This document shows positions 39,917 to 48,498 of a DNA stretch of 64,000 bases, one piece after another. A program made the translations under genes and the position numbers. Within the stretch, counting starts at the first letter, position 1; every line of letters starts with the position of its first letter. The notes beneath the pieces are model-generated. The model searched no databases and was not told the DNA's origin. It was given only the letters and a program-made list of their open reading frames with translations. This stretch comes from Streptomyces sp. 35G-GA-8. Lineage in GTDB: Bacteria > Actinomycetota > Actinomycetes > Streptomycetales > Streptomycetaceae. Where the stretch lies: positions 62,001 through 126,000 of the forward strand of contig NZ_JAMHJQ010000011.1 in the NCBI RefSeq assembly GCF_023534745.1, read 5' to 3'.

Positions 39917-41209
39917 GTGTGCATGACTATGACCGGTTGGCGACGCTCCTCCTCCCTCCGCCCCTTCCAGTCCGGCGTGATCCGCGCCCTTTGTATGACG
40001 GCGGCCGGGGCCGCGCTCCTTCCCCTCCTGACCGGCTGTGGCGTTCTCCCTGGCGGGTCGGGGGGCTCCAGGGAGCCCGTCACGGTCATGACCTGGGCGC
40101 CGGTCGGCACGAATGCCACGAATCTGCCCGGTATGCCCGCCATGGCCAAGGCGTACGCCCGCTGGGTCAACGCGTCCGGCGGCATCGACGGCCACGAGCT
40201 GCGCGTGCTGACCTGCAACGAGCGCAACGACAGCGCGGGCGCCGCCGAGTGCGCGCGCCGGGCGGTGAAGGAGAAGGCAGTCGCGGTCGTCGGCTCGTAC
40301 AGCCAGCACGGCCGCGAGTTCATGGCGCCGCTGGAGGCCGCGTCGATCCCGTACATCGGCGGATACGGCGTCACCGAGGAGGAGTTCACGAGCTTCCTCT
40401 CCTACCCCGTCAACGGCGGCCAGGCCGCGCTGCTCGCGGGCAGCGGCCTCCAACTGGCCCGTAACTGCGAGAAGACCGCGCTGGTGCGGCCCGACACGAT
40501 CTCGGGCGACGATCTGCCAGAACTGCTCAACTCGGGCCTGGCCAAGGGCGATCGCGGCCCGGTCACCGACATCCGCGCGGCGGAGGACGCCACCGACTAC
40601 ACCGGCCAGGCGGCCCGCGCCCGCGAGAGCGCCGAGGACGAGGGCTGTGTCACCGCGGTGCTCGGCGACCGCACGGAGACCTTCTTCGACTCCTATCGCC
40701 GCCTCCCCGAGGACGGCCTCGACATCCGCGTCTCCTCGGTCCTCGGCAGCGTCGGCCAGCCGTTGATCAACCGCACGGGCGGCAAGAACGGCCCCTTCGA
40801 GGGGGCGTACCTCACCGGCTGGTACCCGGTGACGAGCGACCCGGCGTGGAAGCCGATGCGCGACGTGATCGACAAGTTCGCCTTCAGCGACAACGATATC
40901 GACCCGGCCGACCCGGGCGCCCAGACCACCTGGATCGCGTACACCGCCCTCAAGGCGGTGGTCGAGACGATCAACAGCGAAACGATCACCGCGGGCAAGA
41001 TCGCGGACACCCTGGACCGCGGCGTACGCGTCGACACGGGCGGCCTGACCCCGCCCCTGCGCTGGCGCTACGAGGACATGCTGGGCACACCGGGCTTCCC
41101 GCGGATCGTGAACGGGAACGTGACGTTCCAAGTGGTGCGCGACGGAAGGCTGGTGGCGGAGAAGAAGGGCTTCGTGAACGTGGGCCAGACACTGAACGGC
41201 TCGCACTAG
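39917..41209 (+). CDS. ABC-type branched-chain/amide-like substrate-binding lipoprotein
   Basis: 430 aa from GTG at 39917 (GGAGG 6 nt upstream; an ATG two codons on is an alternative). A lipobox L-L-T-G-C follows a hydrophobic signal (about 20-45), so the protein is a lipoprotein on the outer face of the membrane. The mature part is a periplasmic-binding fold type I (Peripla_BP_6): V-A-V-V-G-S-Y-S-Q-H-G-R-E-F-M-A-P, then A-L-V-R-P-D-T-I-S-G-D and L-T-G-W-Y-P-V-T-S-D. No ABC permease or ATPase is encoded beside it, so it may be an orphan receptor. Ligand unknown. Confidence 0.88.
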   Translation: MCMTMTGWRRSSSLRPFQSGVIRALCMTAAGAALLPLLTGCGVLPGGSGGSREPVTVMTWAPVGTNATNLPGMPAMAKAYARWVNASGGIDGHELRVLTCNERNDSAGAAECARRAVKEKAVAVVGSYSQHGREFMAPLEAASIPYIGGYGVTEEEFTSFLSYPVNGGQAALLAGSGLQLARNCEKTALVRPDTISGDDLPELLNSGLAKGDRGPVTDIRAAEDATDYTGQAARARESAEDEGCVTAVLGDRTETFFDSYRRLPEDGLDIRVSSVLGSVGQPLINRTGGKNGPFEGAYLTGWYPVTSDPAWKPMRDVIDKFAFSDNDIDPADPGAQTTWIAYTALKAVVETINSETITAGKIADTLDRGVRVDTGGLTPPLRWRYEDMLGTPGFPRIVNGNVTFQVVRDGRLVAEKKGFVNVGQTLNGSH

Positions 41210-41218
41210 GTCTGTCCG

Positions 41219-41254
41219 GCCGGGGGCGGTGTTCACGGGTCCCCGGCCCCCGGC
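41219..41254 (+). terminator. GC-rich hairpin after the lipoprotein gene
   Basis: GCCGGGGGC (41219-41227) and GCCCCCGGC (41246-41254) are exact complements with an 18-nt loop, starting 9 bp after the lipoprotein stop codon. Confidence 0.5.
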
Positions 41255-41312
41255 TCCACCCGGCTCGGCGGAGTGAGCGCGCCCAGGTGTAGCGAGCCAT
41301 ACACTCGCGACC

Positions 41313-41975
41313 ATGATTCGCGCGGTGGTCTTCGACGTGGGTGAATGTCTGGTGGACGAGACCCGGGAGTACGGCACCTGGGCCGATTGGCTCGGGGTCC
41401 CCCGTCACACCTTCGCCGCCATGTTCGGCGCCGTGATCGCCCAGGGCCGCGACTACCGCGAAGTCTTCCAGGAGTTCCGGCCCGGATTCGATCTGTACGA
41501 GCAGCGTGAGGCGCGCGCCAGGGCCGGCCGGCCCGAGCACTTCGACGAGAGTGACCTGTACCCCGACGTCCGCCCCGCCCTCGCCCAACTGCGGGCGGAC
41601 GGGCAGTGGCTCGGCATCGCGGGCAATCAGACCGTTCGGGCCGGTGGCATCCTCCGCGAGCTGTTCGCGGACGATGTCGACCTGATCGGCACCTCCGACG
41701 ACTGGGGCGCGAGCAAGCCTGACCCGGAGTTCTTCGTTCGCGTCGCCGACGCCGTGCCCTTCGGGAACGAAGAGATCCTCTACGTCGGTGACCGCCTCGA
41801 CAACGACATCCGTCCCGCCCTCACGGCGGGCATGCGCACGGCGCTGATCCGACGCGGTCCGTGGGCCACCGTCCAGTGGGGAACCGAGGAGGCGAAGAGG
41901 CTGCCGACCCTGCGGATCGACAGCCTCACCGAACTGCCCGAGCAGATCGCCAAGCTCAGCGCGCAAGAGCGCTGA
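41313..41975 (+). CDS. HAD-superfamily hydrolase with Gly at the second catalytic Asp position
   Basis: 220 aa. HAD motif I is F-D-V-G-E-C-L-V-D; the nucleophile Asp8 is present but the +2 acid/base Asp is Gly10. Motif III and IV segments are present (A-S-K-P-D-P-E-F-F and Y-V-G-D-R-L-D-N-D-I-R-P-A). A Gly at +2 occurs in a minority of HAD subfamilies with altered chemistry. The substrate is unknown, probably a small phosphate ester. The last 20 bp overlap the end of the converging regulator gene (41956-41975). Confidence 0.88.
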   Translation: MIRAVVFDVGECLVDETREYGTWADWLGVPRHTFAAMFGAVIAQGRDYREVFQEFRPGFDLYEQREARARAGRPEHFDESDLYPDVRPALAQLRADGQWLGIAGNQTVRAGGILRELFADDVDLIGTSDDWGASKPDPEFFVRVADAVPFGNEEILYVGDRLDNDIRPALTAGMRTALIRRGPWATVQWGTEEAKRLPTLRIDSLTELPEQIAKLSAQER

Positions 41976-43230
41976 CCGTCGTCGACCAGCTGTACAGCCG
42001 GTCGTCGAGCTCCCGGACACAGGGCTCGTGCTGCCACGGCGCGAGCGACTTCCGTACCTCCCGCACCCGCTCCATTCCGGTCGCGTACCACGTGATGGCC
42101 AACTGGTCGAGGGCGCGGATCGCGTACTGGCAGGATTCCCCGGGATTCCCCGCCGCCGCCTCAGCGGCGGCCAGGTCGCCGAGAACGACCGTGGCCTGTT
42201 TGGCGTCCCCGGGCGACAGCTCGTCCAGTACAGCGAGAAGAGTGGCGCGGGCCTGCGGCACGTGCCCCGCCTTGAGCTGGGTGTTGCCTTTGAACGCCGC
42301 CAGGCGGGCCGGGCCGAACCAGTCCATCCACTCCGGATTGGGATGATGCGACCCCGCGGCGATGGTGTCCTCGCCGTGCCGGATCAGATTGAGCGCGGTC
42401 CTGCTGTTTCCACAGCGCGTCTCGCACTCGGCCTCGACCGCGTCCAGCCACGCTTCGAACTCCGCCGACGCCTGCCCACGTCGGGCGTAGGTACGTGCCG
42501 CCACCATGCGCTCCAGGGCATCATCACGCCGTCCCTCCCACCCCGGAATGAACGCGGTGTGCGCGAGAACGGCGGACCCGAGCAGGGGGTCATCCGCCTC
42601 CCCCGCCGCCTGCAACGCTCGCAGCAGCGTGTCGCTCGCCCGGTCCGGTTCACGCAAGTCGAAGAACTCGATACGTCCGACGAGCAACCATGTCTCGGAC
42701 AACGCGGCGGCAATCAGCTTCCGCGTCTGCCCTGCGGTCTCGGGGAGCAACGCGCAGCCCAGAGAGGCATGCGCGGCCGCCGACGGGTACAGCGTGGCGG
42801 GGGCCACTGACCAGTACAGGCGTCGGTGCGAACGGGTCACCGCCGTGAAATCGGCTGCCACGCTGGCCGGTTGCACGGCCAAGGCCGTCTGCATCGGGAC
42901 GGCCGCGAGGCCGACGGCGGCCACGGTGGTCGTGATCAGATTCCGGCGTACGCGATCCGGGCTCTCGGTGGTGGCTTCCCAGGGTGGAGTGAATCCCAAG
43001 GACTCCATGTCCTGGCCCAGCATGTGCGTCAGTACACGCTGACAATCCGGCTGCGGCCAGGGGGGATTCGCGGACTCCCAGCGGCGCACCTGCCGGACCC
43101 CGATCGCCAGGCCGCGGATTCCCAGCCCCTTGGCCGCCTCCGTCAGGGCATCGGCCAGTGCCTGCTGCGAGTTGTAGCCGGCCGCCACCCGGGCGGACTT
43201 GAGCCTGATATTGCCTGTTGGTCGCGACAC
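41956..43230 (-). CDS. HTH regulator with C-terminal TPR-like domain
   Basis: 424 aa. The N-terminus (about 10-75) is a helix-turn-helix module (R-L-K-S-A-R-V-A-A-G-Y-N-S-Q-Q-A-L-A-D-A-L, and G-V-R-Q-V-R-R-W-E-S-A-N-P-P-W-P). The remainder is alpha-helical, resembling the TPR-like domain of the NsdA-type and other Streptomyces XRE regulators (A-A-G-E-A-D-D-P-L-L-G-S-A-V-L-A-H-T-A-F, and Q-A-R-A-T-L-L-A-V-L-D-E-L). No enzymatic motif. It is upstream of a DUF6415 gene in divergent orientation (196 bp), a common Streptomyces pairing. Confidence 0.8.
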   Translation of the reverse strand: MSRPTGNIRLKSARVAAGYNSQQALADALTEAAKGLGIRGLAIGVRQVRRWESANPPWPQPDCQRVLTHMLGQDMESLGFTPPWEATTESPDRVRRNLITTTVAAVGLAAVPMQTALAVQPASVAADFTAVTRSHRRLYWSVAPATLYPSAAAHASLGCALLPETAGQTRKLIAAALSETWLLVGRIEFFDLREPDRASDTLLRALQAAGEADDPLLGSAVLAHTAFIPGWEGRRDDALERMVAARTYARRGQASAEFEAWLDAVEAECETRCGNSRTALNLIRHGEDTIAAGSHHPNPEWMDWFGPARLAAFKGNTQLKAGHVPQARATLLAVLDELSPGDAKQATVVLGDLAAAEAAAGNPGESCQYAIRALDQLAITWYATGMERVREVRKSLAPWQHEPCVRELDDRLYSWSTTVSALAR

Positions 43231-43425
43231 GCTCTGCCTCCAGCGCCGAACAGATGGGACTTGCAGTCTCGCACCAGGCCCTCTTCATGTCGCCGCATCA
43301 CCCGAAAGTGCAAAGAAGGTCCTCTAACCGCCGTCCCCAAGTCCTTCGAGAGGCCTCGTCTGGTGCGGCAGACGGAGCCACGCTGATCGGGCACCGATCT
43401 AGCGACACCCTGACAACGAGGAGCC

Positions 43426-43842
43426 ATGACCATGGCCGGGACCGGCACAACACCGTTGCCACGCAGCACTCCTGACGCAGGAGCCGCCCCAGAGGGAGCG
43501 GACCGAGCCATCGCCCAGTGGCAGAGAACCATCGACCGCGCCCGGCAGGTCGGCTCCGGGACGCGTACGCGCGACGAGTTGGCCGAGTTGGCCGCGGCCC
43601 TCCGTGCGCACATCGGCGAACTGCTCCCCGTCGCACGATCCGGAGCCGACCGGCTCTGGCGCGGGGGCACCGACTGGTACCGGCTGACCGCCCGCCTGGA
43701 CAGCATCCAGCGCCATGCGGGGGAAGAACTCGGCGACGGAGTTCTGGCGACGCACGTTCAGGTGCGGCTGCTCGCGCTCGACTGCCAGTGGCTTCTGGAG
43801 CGCCATGCCTCCGACCTCACCGGAGCGGAGTCGGCACGGTGA
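43426..43842 (+). CDS. DUF6415-type small protein
   Basis: 138 aa, helical and charged: A-I-A-Q-W-Q-R-T-I-D-R-A-R-Q, then R-T-R-D-E-L-A-E-L-A-A-A-L-R-A-H-I-G-E-L-L-P, D-W-Y-R-L-T-A-R-L-D-S-I, and V-R-L-L-A-L-D-C-Q-W-L-L-E-R. This matches my memory of DUF6415 proteins that follow XRE regulators and natural-product genes in Streptomyces. No function is known. Its stop overlaps the next small gene (GTGA). Confidence 0.78.
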   Translation: MTMAGTGTTPLPRSTPDAGAAPEGADRAIAQWQRTIDRARQVGSGTRTRDELAELAAALRAHIGELLPVARSGADRLWRGGTDWYRLTARLDSIQRHAGEELGDGVLATHVQVRLLALDCQWLLERHASDLTGAESAR

Positions 43843-44042
43843 CGGGGTGCGTCAAGGGGGGCCATGACTTCCCGTACGAGGACGAGACCGGCGCCTACTG
43901 CCACGAGCACGGGGTGACGCTGCTGTGGCGCGGGGATCCGATCGCGGGGAGCGGGCTTCCCGGCGGCTGTTCGCCGGGCGCCGGGTCGGTAACCGGCGAC
44001 CCGGACGACCCTGGCGGCCCGGACGGCGTCGGCGGGCGGTGA
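43839..44042 (+). CDS. Small protein, C/H-containing, coupled to the DUF6415 gene
   Basis: 67 aa from GTG at 43839, overlapping the DUF6415 stop. The start V-T-G-C-V-K-G-G-H-D-F-P-Y-E-D-E-T-G-A-Y-C-H-E-H-G contains two Cys and three His spaced like a zinc-binding knuckle. The second half is a Gly/Pro/Asp-rich tail. Translational coupling supports a real gene. No family recognised. Confidence 0.6.
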   Translation: MTGCVKGGHDFPYEDETGAYCHEHGVTLLWRGDPIAGSGLPGGCSPGAGSVTGDPDDPGGPDGVGGR

Positions 44043-44056
44043 GGCGCCGCCCAGGG

Positions 44057-45748
44057 CTACAGCTGTGTCGGGGCGCGCTCCGTCAGGCCGTACTGCTTCG
44101 CGATGCTGTTCCACAGGCCCGACGCCTTCTGCTTCGCCGCCGTGGCCTCGCCGCTCGCCTGGTTCGCCTTGGCCGCTTGCGAGGTGGTGCGTGCCTGGCC
44201 GTCCTTGCAGCCCTTCTTGCCCTTGGTCTGCTTGGCCCATGCCGCGTAGTGGTCGTCCGCCGAGGCGGAGGCCTGCCAGGCGTCGGTGAGGGAGGTCGTC
44301 AGTTCGGTGTGGTTCGGCAGCTTGTCGAGCGTCAGCGCCTCCAGCTTGGTCACCAGTCCCCTGCGCTGCTCGGCCGCCCCGTGCAGGTCGGTGGCCGCCT
44401 GGTCCAGGTTGTCGCAGGACTTGATGTCCTCGACCGCGCTGATGACCGTCGACCGGCTGCTGTTGCTGTCCGCGAGGAGCTTGTCGAGCGCCTCGGCCTG
44501 TTGCTTCACCGGGTCGGGGGCGGCCTGGGTGGAGGGTTCCGTGCTGGGCGAACTCGCCGACGCCACCGTCTTGCTGTCGTCGCCCTGGGGCGCGTCGCCG
44601 CCGCTGCTCATCAGCGCGCCCGCGCCCAGGCCGAGCGCGGCGCAGCCGACGACGACGGCCGCGATCATGGGCGCGCGGGACGACTTGCGGCGGCCGGCGC
44701 CCCGGGCCTGGGACCGCGCCTGGGACGGTCCCTGGGGGGATCCCTGGGGCGGGCCCTGCGGTGGCTGGTGCTGGACCGGCGGGTGCGGGTAGCCGTACGG
44801 CCCGCGCTGCCGCGGCGGCCCCGCGTCCCGGCCCGCGTCGAACTGGGGCATCTGCTGCGTCGACTCCGTGCCCTGCTCCCCGCCCGGCCCGTCCGTACGG
44901 AAGAGGTTGTCGAACTCCGCGGGCGGCTGCCGGTCGCCGGGAGCGCCGGGCCGGATGCCGTACGGGGCCCCGGGAGGTGCGGCCGGGACGGGCGCGATGA
45001 ACTGCGTGGCTTCCGCGTCCGAGCCATGCGGGGGCGGCGCGGCGGACGGCAGATACTGCGTGGCCTCCGCGGCGCTCTCCGGCGGCAGCATGCCGGGGCC
45101 CGGCGGGACCGGCGCGATGAACTGCGTGGCGTCCGAGTCCCCCATCGCGGGCACCGGCGGCAGATACTGCGTCGCGTCCGCGCTGCCGGGCGCGGGCGCC
45201 TCGGCGGGCAGCGGCAAGGGCTGCGCATGGGGCTGCGCCGGGGGAAGCGGCTGCGGCAGGGGCCCCGACTGCGCGGGCGGAAGCTGCTGCCCCGGCGGAA
45301 GCGGAGGCTGCTGTTCCGGTGGAAGCTGCTGCCCCTGCGGATACTGCTGGTACGGCGCGTACGGCTGTCCCGGGCCAGGCTGTCCCGGGCCAGGCTGACC
45401 CGGGGCCGGCTGACCGAAGGCCTGCTGGCCGGGCGCCTGCTGTCCCTGCTGCCCCTGCTGCGGCTCGTACGGCTGCCCGTACGACTGCCCGTAGGTCCCT
45501 CCGTACGACTGCGGTACGCCCTGCGGGGCCGACGGCGCGCCGCCGCCGTACCCGGGCTGCTCCTGGCCGCCGTCCTGGGGGCCCCAGGGCCCTCCCCACG
45601 GCTGCCCGCCGGTCGGCACGACCCGGTCCTGGTCCGCGGCCGAGCCGGGAACCCAGGGCCCGCTGCCGTCGCTGGGCAGCACTACGCCTTCGTGCGCGGG
45701 GCGAGCGGCGGGGTGCTGCGGCTCATCCCCTTGTCCGCTGTGCGTCAC
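44057..45748 (-). CDS. Membrane-anchored protein with ATQ(Y/F) repeats in a disordered N-terminal half
   Basis: 563 aa. Residues 1-330 are Pro/Gln/Gly-rich and disordered, with Y-G-Q-P-Y/Q-Q-G-Q-Q runs and four D/E-A-T-Q-(Y/F)-(L/I)-x-(P/S) motifs: two ending Y-L-P, two ending F-I-A. Such short T-Q-Y/F motifs in disordered regions resemble FHA-binding phosphothreonine sites of actinobacterial Ser/Thr kinases; that is inference. A single transmembrane segment (P-M-I-A-A-V-V-V-G-C-A-A-L-G-L-G-A-G-A-L) precedes an extracellular helical domain (about 400-563) with a Cys pair. The N-terminal part is therefore cytoplasmic. Start at ATG 45748. Confidence 0.78.
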   Translation of the reverse strand: MTHSGQGDEPQHPAARPAHEGVVLPSDGSGPWVPGSAADQDRVVPTGGQPWGGPWGPQDGGQEQPGYGGGAPSAPQGVPQSYGGTYGQSYGQPYEPQQGQQGQQAPGQQAFGQPAPGQPGPGQPGPGQPYAPYQQYPQGQQLPPEQQPPLPPGQQLPPAQSGPLPQPLPPAQPHAQPLPLPAEAPAPGSADATQYLPPVPAMGDSDATQFIAPVPPGPGMLPPESAAEATQYLPSAAPPPHGSDAEATQFIAPVPAAPPGAPYGIRPGAPGDRQPPAEFDNLFRTDGPGGEQGTESTQQMPQFDAGRDAGPPRQRGPYGYPHPPVQHQPPQGPPQGSPQGPSQARSQARGAGRRKSSRAPMIAAVVVGCAALGLGAGALMSSGGDAPQGDDSKTVASASSPSTEPSTQAAPDPVKQQAEALDKLLADSNSSRSTVISAVEDIKSCDNLDQAATDLHGAAEQRRGLVTKLEALTLDKLPNHTELTTSLTDAWQASASADDHYAAWAKQTKGKKGCKDGQARTTSQAAKANQASGEATAAKQKASGLWNSIAKQYGLTERAPTQL

Positions 45749-45969
45749 CAGGACTCCTACGTGTGGAACGTGTAGACCTACCGAATCGTCGGCTCACGCT
45801 ACCGGGTGAATCGCGGCCACTGCCACGCGCGTCGGCCCTGTAACAACTCATCCTCCCAAGACGCTGACTACGGGTCCGAATTCACCCGCACCGCCCCGGA
45901 CTTGATCACCCTCACGCCAACCCCACGCACCCCCCACGGCGCCCACACGGCGCCACCCGCTCAGGGCTC

Positions 45970-46030
45970 CGCCAGGTCCTGTCCGGTCGGCCCTCGTGCG
46001 CCACGAAGACCGACCGGGCAGGACCTGGCG
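45970..46030 (-). terminator. 21-bp stem terminator downstream of the TPR regulator gene
   Basis: Arms 45970-45990 and 46010-46030 pair over 21 bp with one G-T wobble (left arm begins CGCCAGGTCCTG; loop 19 nt). It begins 3 bp beyond the stop of the minus-strand regulator ending at 46034. It is among the longest stems in the window. Confidence 0.85.
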
Positions 46031-46033
46031 CCG

Positions 46034-47416
46034 TCACGCCGCGTGGATCTCCAGTCGCGCCCCGAACTCCCGCACCGCGGGCTCGTTGGCATACGGCTCC
46101 AGCCGCTGCTGGAGATCGTCGAGATACTCCGCGCCCCGGCTGGAGCGCAGCGTGCCCAGCAGCTCCACCGCGCGTGTGCCCGTCCGGCACGCCTCCTCGA
46201 CCTCCCGCTGCTGGACCTGGGAGGTGGCCAGCAGGACGAACCCGATCGCCCGCCGCCTGGCCCGGGACTCGGGATGGCCCGCCAGCGAGTCCTCGGCATG
46301 CCGGGCCGCCGCCTCCGGCCGGCCCAGATCGCGGTAGCAGTGCGCCAACTCGTCGGCGAGATAGGCCTGATCGAAATGCGTGATCCAGTCCGGGTCGTCG
46401 CCCGAGGCGTCGCCCGAGCGCTCCAGCGCGGTGATCGCCCGGCCGACGACCGCCTCGCAGGTGCGGCCGTCGCCCATCAGCGCGTGCCCCCGGGCCTCGG
46501 CCGCGTAGAACATGGCCTGCGCCCGCGGCGCCACCTGACCACGCGCCCCTTCCTGCGCCGCCCGCGCCAACTGCGCGATCTCGCGCGGATTCCCGAGCTG
46601 GGCCGCGAGATGGCTCATCGACGCGGCCAGCACATAGCCGCCGTAGCCGCGGTCCCCGGACGCCTGGGCCAGCCGCAGCGCCTGGATGTAGTAGCGCTGG
46701 GCGAGACCCGGCTGACCGGTGTCGATCGCCATATAACCGGCCAGCTCGGTCAGTCGGGAGACCGCCGCGAAGAGCCGCCGGCCGACCGACTCCCGGTACG
46801 AACCGGAGAGCAGGCCCGAGACCACGCTGTTCAGATAGTGGACGACGACCGGACGTACATGGCCGCTGCCGAAACGGTGGTCCAGATCGATGAGGGCCAC
46901 GGTCATGGCCCGTACCGCCTCGACATCCGAATCCCCCACCCGCGCACCGGTGTTGCGCGCGACGGCCGGGTCCGCGCCCGTGATCAGCCAGTCCCTGCTG
47001 GGTTCGACGAGCGCCGAGGACGCCACCGCCGAGCCGGAGAGGAAGTCACGGCGGCCCACGTCGCTGCGCCACAGCTCACAGGCCTGCTCGATCGCGCCCA
47101 TGACAGTGGGCGAGAACTGCAGGCCGACCCCCGAGGCCAGATTCTTGCCGTTCGCCATCCCGATCTCGTCGATCGTGACCGTACGGCCCAGCTTCCGGCC
47201 CAGCGCCTCGGCGATGACGCCCGGGGCCCGGCCACGCGGCTGCTGTCCCCGTAACCAGCGCGCCACCGAGGTCTTGTCGTAGCGCAAGTCCAACCCGCGC
47301 TCCGCGCCCACCATGTTGACGCGCCGGGCGAGCCCGGCATTGGAACACCCCGCCTCCTGAATGAGCGCCTGGAGCCGTTCGTTCGGCTGGCGCGCGACGA
47401 GTGGTCTGGCTGCCAA
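46034..47416 (-). CDS. HTH regulator with TPR-like C-terminal domain (NsdA/SCO4441 type)
   Basis: 460 aa. An HTH region (about 10-75: N-E-R-L-Q-A-L-I-Q-E-A-G-C-S-N-A-G-L-A-R-R-V-N, then Y-D-K-T-S-V-A-R-W-L-R-G-Q-Q-P-R-G) is followed by a long helical TPR-like domain (A-Y-L-A-D-E-L-A-H-C-Y-R-D-L-G-R-P-E-A-A-A-R-H-A). The domain layout matches NsdA-family Streptomyces regulators, some of which repress development and antibiotic production. The precise family member is uncertain. Divergent from a Prim-Pol gene; between them is a 9-bp inverted repeat. Confidence 0.85.
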   Translation of the reverse strand: MAARPLVARQPNERLQALIQEAGCSNAGLARRVNMVGAERGLDLRYDKTSVARWLRGQQPRGRAPGVIAEALGRKLGRTVTIDEIGMANGKNLASGVGLQFSPTVMGAIEQACELWRSDVGRRDFLSGSAVASSALVEPSRDWLITGADPAVARNTGARVGDSDVEAVRAMTVALIDLDHRFGSGHVRPVVVHYLNSVVSGLLSGSYRESVGRRLFAAVSRLTELAGYMAIDTGQPGLAQRYYIQALRLAQASGDRGYGGYVLAASMSHLAAQLGNPREIAQLARAAQEGARGQVAPRAQAMFYAAEARGHALMGDGRTCEAVVGRAITALERSGDASGDDPDWITHFDQAYLADELAHCYRDLGRPEAAARHAEDSLAGHPESRARRRAIGFVLLATSQVQQREVEEACRTGTRAVELLGTLRSSRGAEYLDDLQQRLEPYANEPAVREFGARLEIHAA

Positions 47417-47751
47417 TGGATACCCCCTGTGGCCGCAGTGATCAGCTCACTGAACACTGCCCGTCACATATGCAAAGAATGCACATGTTCGGTGATAACG
47501 GAAAAATTCGAGGAATTTCAGAAAGCTTCGGTAAACACAAGGGGACTCGCCCGTGTGCCGCCCGCGTTGCCCATATGTTGTCTGACCCCCGAGGGTGGCT
47601 ACCCCCTTACCGGCCCACCCCTTCCCGCGCGCCCCCGCCCATGCATCCATGCGCCCCGCATGCAGGGCGGATGTTCCCCGGCGTGGTAACGGGCACCCCG
47701 TAACCCGTGGTGGCGGCGGTAGTTGTGCTGTTCGTGGAAGAGACCATCGGA
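47417..47751. other. Divergent region between the TPR regulator and Prim-Pol gene
   Basis: No gene seen in 335 bp. It is AT-rich for the genome around 47460-47550 (GATAACGGAAAAATTCGAGG), so promoters for both genes probably lie here. A near-perfect palindrome is at 47466-47488. Confidence 0.5.
47466..47488. promoter_or_regulatory. 9-bp inverted repeat, candidate operator
   Basis: ACATATGCA (47466-47474) and TGCACATGT (47480-47488) are complementary at 8 of 9 positions, separated by AAGAA. The site is 50 bp upstream of the minus-strand regulator gene start, which fits autoregulation. No known regulator motif was matched. Confidence 0.5.
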
Positions 47752-48411
47752 GTGACGGGCACCGCGCACATCCCTCACCAGCGGGGCGACCTGCTGCTGG
47801 ACAGCGCGGTGCGGTACGCGGAAGAGCGGCACTGGGACGTGTTCCCCGGTACCTGGCTGGAGGCGGCGGACGGCCGGGAGATCTGCTCGTGCGAGCGACC
47901 CGACTGCCCTGCCCCGGGGGCGCACGCGACCGGTCCCGACTGGGCGGCCCAGGCGACGGGCAGCGCGGTCGCGGCGCGCAGACTCTGGTCGAAACAGCCC
48001 GGGGCGTCGGTCCTGCTGCCGACGGGACGCACCTTCGACGCGCTCGACGTACCGGAGTCCGCCGGCTTCCTGGCGCTGGCCCGGATGGAGCGTATGGAGC
48101 TGACGCTCGGGCCGGTGACCCGCACCCCGGACCGGCGGATGCTGTTCTTCGTACTGCCCGGGGCGGTGCTCAAGGTGAACGATCTCGTACGGAGGCTGGG
48201 CTGGACGCCCGAGGCGATCGACCTGGTCACGCGGGGCGAGGGGGAGTACGTGGCGGCACCGCCGACGCGGGTCGGCGGCAGCGGCGCGGTGCAGTGGGCA
48301 CGCCACCCCACGCAGGCCAACCGCTGGCTGCCGGACGTCGAGGAGCTGATGAGCCCCCTCGCGTACGCGTGCGGACGGGAGGCCGCCGCGCGGCGGGCCC
48401 GCCCCGCATAG
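47752..48411 (+). CDS. Bifunctional DNA primase/polymerase (Prim-Pol) N-terminal domain protein
   Basis: 219 aa from GTG at 47752, with GAAGAGA about 8 nt upstream; the frame is open to a GTG at 47707. The sequence A-V-R-Y-A-E-E-R-H-W-D-V-F-P-G-T-W then C-S-C-E-R-P-D-C-P-A-P-G-A-H-A-T and L-L-P-T-G-R-T-F-D-A-L-D-V-P matches the AEP-type Prim-Pol domain found in Streptomyces paralogues. The catalytic acidic pair is only partly visible (F-D-A-L-D-V-P). Without the usual helicase domain, function is uncertain; many host copies may be regulatory or degenerate. Confidence 0.8.
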   Translation: MTGTAHIPHQRGDLLLDSAVRYAEERHWDVFPGTWLEAADGREICSCERPDCPAPGAHATGPDWAAQATGSAVAARRLWSKQPGASVLLPTGRTFDALDVPESAGFLALARMERMELTLGPVTRTPDRRMLFFVLPGAVLKVNDLVRRLGWTPEAIDLVTRGEGEYVAAPPTRVGGSGAVQWARHPTQANRWLPDVEELMSPLAYACGREAAARRARPA

Positions 48412-48498
48412 GCGGTGCCTCCGCGTCGCGCTCGTACTTAAGGTGGTCCCCGTAGCTGCACGGGGACATCTGTACGAGACATCGAAAGGCGGTGCGCG

